Shown here one piece after another: positions 61,904-64,000 of a stretch of DNA of 64,000 nt. The notes beneath the pieces are model-generated. The model was not told the DNA's origin. It made no database searches and was given only the letters and a program-made list of their open reading frames with translations. Numbering within the stretch: position 1 is the stretch's first letter; every line of letters begins with the position of its first letter. The position numbers and the translations under genes were made by a program. This stretch comes from Candidatus Cloacimonetes bacterium 4572_55 (GTDB lineage: Bacteria; 4572-55). The DNA lies in assembly GCA_002084765.1 (NCBI GenBank), contig NBMB01000041.1, positions 1 through 64,000 on the forward strand, written 5' to 3'.

Positions 61904-64000
61904 TTACTTCAACAGAGTCATCTTCTTCATCGTGTGGAAGTCGCCCGCTTCCAACGTATAGAAGTAGATGCCGCTGGAAACCTTGGCATGATTGCTATTT
62001 GTGCCGTCCCAGATCATATTGTAGTAATCTCTTTCCAGAGGTTGATCAACCAATGTTTTCACCAATTGGCCGGAAGTATTATAGACCTTCAGGGTCGTAT
62101 GAGCCGGCTCTTTGATGGCAAACGAGATGGTTGTCATTGGATTAAACGGATTCGGAAAATTCTGTTCCAAGCTGAATTCGCTCGGACCAAATCTCGGTGT
62201 CTTTACGACCAGAATCTCGCTTTGGAAGGTCTCTTTCCCTTCGATATCCACATCCGCCAGGCGATAGTAATAGGTAGTCTCGCCTTGTACCGACGCGTCC
62301 GCGTACGAATAGTCGTTGCCGCCGACGATCAGCGCGTCATTCAGCAGTTCTCCGGTGACCTCAGGATTTTCGCTGCGATACAGGTTAAATCCGAGATGAT
62401 CGGTTGCCGAACCGACACTCCAGTTTAGCATAATGGTCTCTTCATTGACGAGATAATCGAACGAAGCCAGCTCTATACTGACTGGTAACTCGAAGAACAC
62501 TTCCATCATATCGCCAAGCAAGTCGGTCAATGTGCTGGTTCCTGTATCGGCCAAGCCGCCCAACTGGAAGCTGGATCCGACAGTCTTGTAAGAACCCGCG
62601 TCGTTGGCGACCATACAATTATAGCCGACTTCCTGATTTTCCATCACAACATAGGAGCCGTTCATCGGATCGATATGATCGATATAGCTGTTTCCGCCAA
62701 TGTATGAGAACTCATACCCGTCGGCAAAACCCGCAACGCCAGTGACAGTGGCAAGGTCGCCTGTTCCATCTGCTAAGCCGACGATGTTGAAGTAGGGATG
62801 GAGTGCTGTTTCCGTATCATAAGCCCATGTATCGCTACCTTCCATATAGAGATTTCCGCCAGCTTCGAGATAGTTTACTAAGGGGGTTGCTTCCTCTTCT
62901 GTCAACGGATGATATCCGAGGCCGTATATCCCGAGTAGCACGAAAATAGCGTCCATGCCACTGACCACCGGTGGCAGCTCCTCTATGGAAGTATAGATCG
63001 AGACAGAAGCATCCGGGCTCCAGCCCTGAATTGCGTCACGAAGAATTTCTCCAGTAGCCATACCAGCTGTGGGGTCCACTAAATCGACAATCGCAAATCC
63101 AGTCGGCGCGCAAGCCGACATGGTGACATGATTGGACTCTTCGCTCATATTTGGCTCGTAATCTTCAGCCGTGACATAATATTCGTAAATGGTTTCCGGA
63201 TCAACCGACTCATCCTCGTAGAACATAGGCATGCTTTCTTGATTCTCGGCTACGATCTGATGAATCGCTGCGTTGTTCCGGTATATGGTCACTTTATACA
63301 AGTCGGTGAGTTGATCCCCGTTTGCATTAAGAGATGGGTTGACCCAGCTCAGGCGAATTATCTCTTGATCGCAAAGACCTTCCGCGCCCAAATTAGATGG
63401 CGCGGCAGGAGCCATGCCATCTTCTGGCAAGGCGCAGGCTCCGTCGTTGCCCTCAGGTCGCTGGTCGCTTTCATCGTCAACATTATAGAGCACCGCCACC
63501 TTGTAGCAATACATAATATCTTCAACCGAGCTGACCTCGAAATCATCATAGAAGGTCGCGTTAGGATCGCCGTTCAATGTAGGCGTATTCATCTCATCGA
63601 AGGAACCGGTCAAGCCTTCTCGACGATATATACGGAACCCAATCAAGTCGTCTCGCACCGCAGGATTGTCATCGTTACGGATCAGACCATAATTGTCGGA
63701 TGCGTCAAGCGGTTCTGGCAGGTTTACCTCGATGCCTTTATCCTGCATGATGCTGACCGCCTGGGCGTACGATTTGGCGTAAGCCGGGGCGTTTGTCAGG
63801 CTGGGACGATCCGCCGAGCCGGTATGCAGAGAAAGGTTTCTCGCGCCACCGTTCACGTCGATGAAGTCGAATCCGAACTCAGCCGCGTCGGCTCCGGTAT
63901 AGTTAAATCCGAATATCGCGGAACTGCCTGAATAGCCGCCGAGGTCGATTGTGGTCTCATACCATTCCCAGTCCGTAAAGACGCCCGCGTCGGACTCACT
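61904..64000 (-). CDS. Secreted multidomain protein with C-terminal sorting domain, partial
   Basis: The frame is open to the window edge, so the N-terminus is missing. From that edge, DWEWYETTIDLGGYSGSSAIFGFNYTGADAAEFGFDFIDV is like the accessory beta-sandwich of M6/immune-inhibitor-type proteases. Two fibronectin type III-like units follow (IIRLSWVNPSLNANG; TIMLNWSVGSATDHLGFNLY), separated by a domain containing MDAIFVLLGIYGLGYHPLTEEEATPLVNYLEAGGNLYMEGSDTW. The end is FSLEQNFPNPFNPMTTISFA, a FlgD-like fold with MIWDGTNSNHAKVSSGIYFY, and a basic tail. This tail marks export and cell-surface attachment, probably by type IX secretion or an analogue. The enzyme activity, if any, lies outside the window. 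Confidence 0.85.
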   Translation of the reverse strand, partial: SESDAGVFTDWEWYETTIDLGGYSGSSAIFGFNYTGADAAEFGFDFIDVNGGARNLSLHTGSADRPSLTNAPAYAKSYAQAVSIMQDKGIEVNLPEPLDASDNYGLIRNDDNPAVRDDLIGFRIYRREGLTGSFDEMNTPTLNGDPNATFYDDFEVSSVEDIMYCYKVAVLYNVDDESDQRPEGNDGACALPEDGMAPAAPSNLGAEGLCDQEIIRLSWVNPSLNANGDQLTDLYKVTIYRNNAAIHQIVAENQESMPMFYEDESVDPETIYEYYVTAEDYEPNMSEESNHVTMSACAPTGFAIVDLVDPTAGMATGEILRDAIQGWSPDASVSIYTSIEELPPVVSGMDAIFVLLGIYGLGYHPLTEEEATPLVNYLEAGGNLYMEGSDTWAYDTETALHPYFNIVGLADGTGDLATVTGVAGFADGYEFSYIGGNSYIDHIDPMNGSYVVMENQEVGYNCMVANDAGSYKTVGSSFQLGGLADTGTSTLTDLLGDMMEVFFELPVSIELASFDYLVNEETIMLNWSVGSATDHLGFNLYRSENPEVTGELLNDALIVGGNDYSYADASVQGETTYYYRLADVDIEGKETFQSEILVVKTPRFGPSEFSLEQNFPNPFNPMTTISFAIKEPAHTTLKVYNTSGQLVKTLVDQPLERDYYNMIWDGTNSNHAKVSSGIYFYTLEAGDFHTMKKMTLLK

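Noticed and set aside
63128-63931. 267-residue plus-strand frame opposite the secreted protein
   Set aside because: It has no family features; the opposite strand has FN3 units, the sorting domain and a matching terminator.

Overview
The window looks like chromosomal DNA of a Gram-negative bacterium of the FCB group (Bacteroidota, Calditrichota, KSB1 and relatives). The main pointer is the secreted protein at the right edge: its C-terminus carries the FPNPFNP linker and a FlgD-like 'WDGTN..G..SSGIYFY' sorting domain ending in a basic tail, which is typical of these phyla. A Bat operon, a CzcCBA efflux system, lipoproteins and outer-membrane proteins also imply two membranes. The phylum is an inference and I cannot name a species.

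Layout, left to right. 1-12.7 kb is mostly housekeeping: the end of lgt, tRNA-Pro, acylphosphatase, a RpoS/RpoD-type sigma factor, tRNA-Arg, an isolated nuoG-nuoH pair, hflK-hflC, uppP, a beta-barrel outer-membrane protein, a pentapeptide-repeat protein, an orphan DppB-type permease and an orphan CARF-type protein of the Cas02710 kind. 12.5-18.8 kb holds two small proteins and a minus-strand chemosensory operon (cheW, cheW, MCP, cheB, cheR). 18.8-19.5 kb is a structured intergenic region with a probable small RNA. 19.5-27.5 kb carries a 2282-residue polyunsaturated-fatty-acid-type synthase (KS, CLF, AT and two FabA-like dehydratases) followed by an OleA-like ketosynthase III. 27.5-34.3 kb is minus strand: a pentatricopeptide-repeat protein, scpA, a second cheB, a small helical protein and a CheA-receiver hybrid.

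34.7-40.6 kb has a UPF0182 membrane protein, an exported protein of unknown function and an Mfd that lacks its UvrB-like front half. 41-50.6 kb is a Bat (MoxR/VWA/TPR) operon that includes a lipoprotein and one frameshifted gene. 50.6-52.3 kb is an AAA-ATPase-like/PD-(D/E)XK protein. Next to it lies a decayed sorting-domain remnant, then a Cys/His-rich exported protein and a CzcCBA heavy-metal efflux operon (52.5-58.8 kb). The last part is minus strand: an aminotransferase, a glycosyltransferase, a thioesterase and the large secreted protein that runs off the window.

How it fits together. The two che loci share one set of parts (CheW, MCP, CheR and CheB on the left; CheA-REC and a second CheB on the right) and probably form one or two non-flagellar pathways, because no flagellar gene or stand-alone CheY is present. 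The PUFA-type synthase plus OleA-like enzyme suggests a long polyene product, but the ACP/KR and enoyl-reductase subunits must be elsewhere. The least expected items are the orphan CARF-HEPN protein with no CRISPR nearby, the bacterial PPR protein with an invariant glycine at its base-reading position, the N-terminally missing Mfd, HflK without a membrane anchor, and nuoH with an apparent ATT start.
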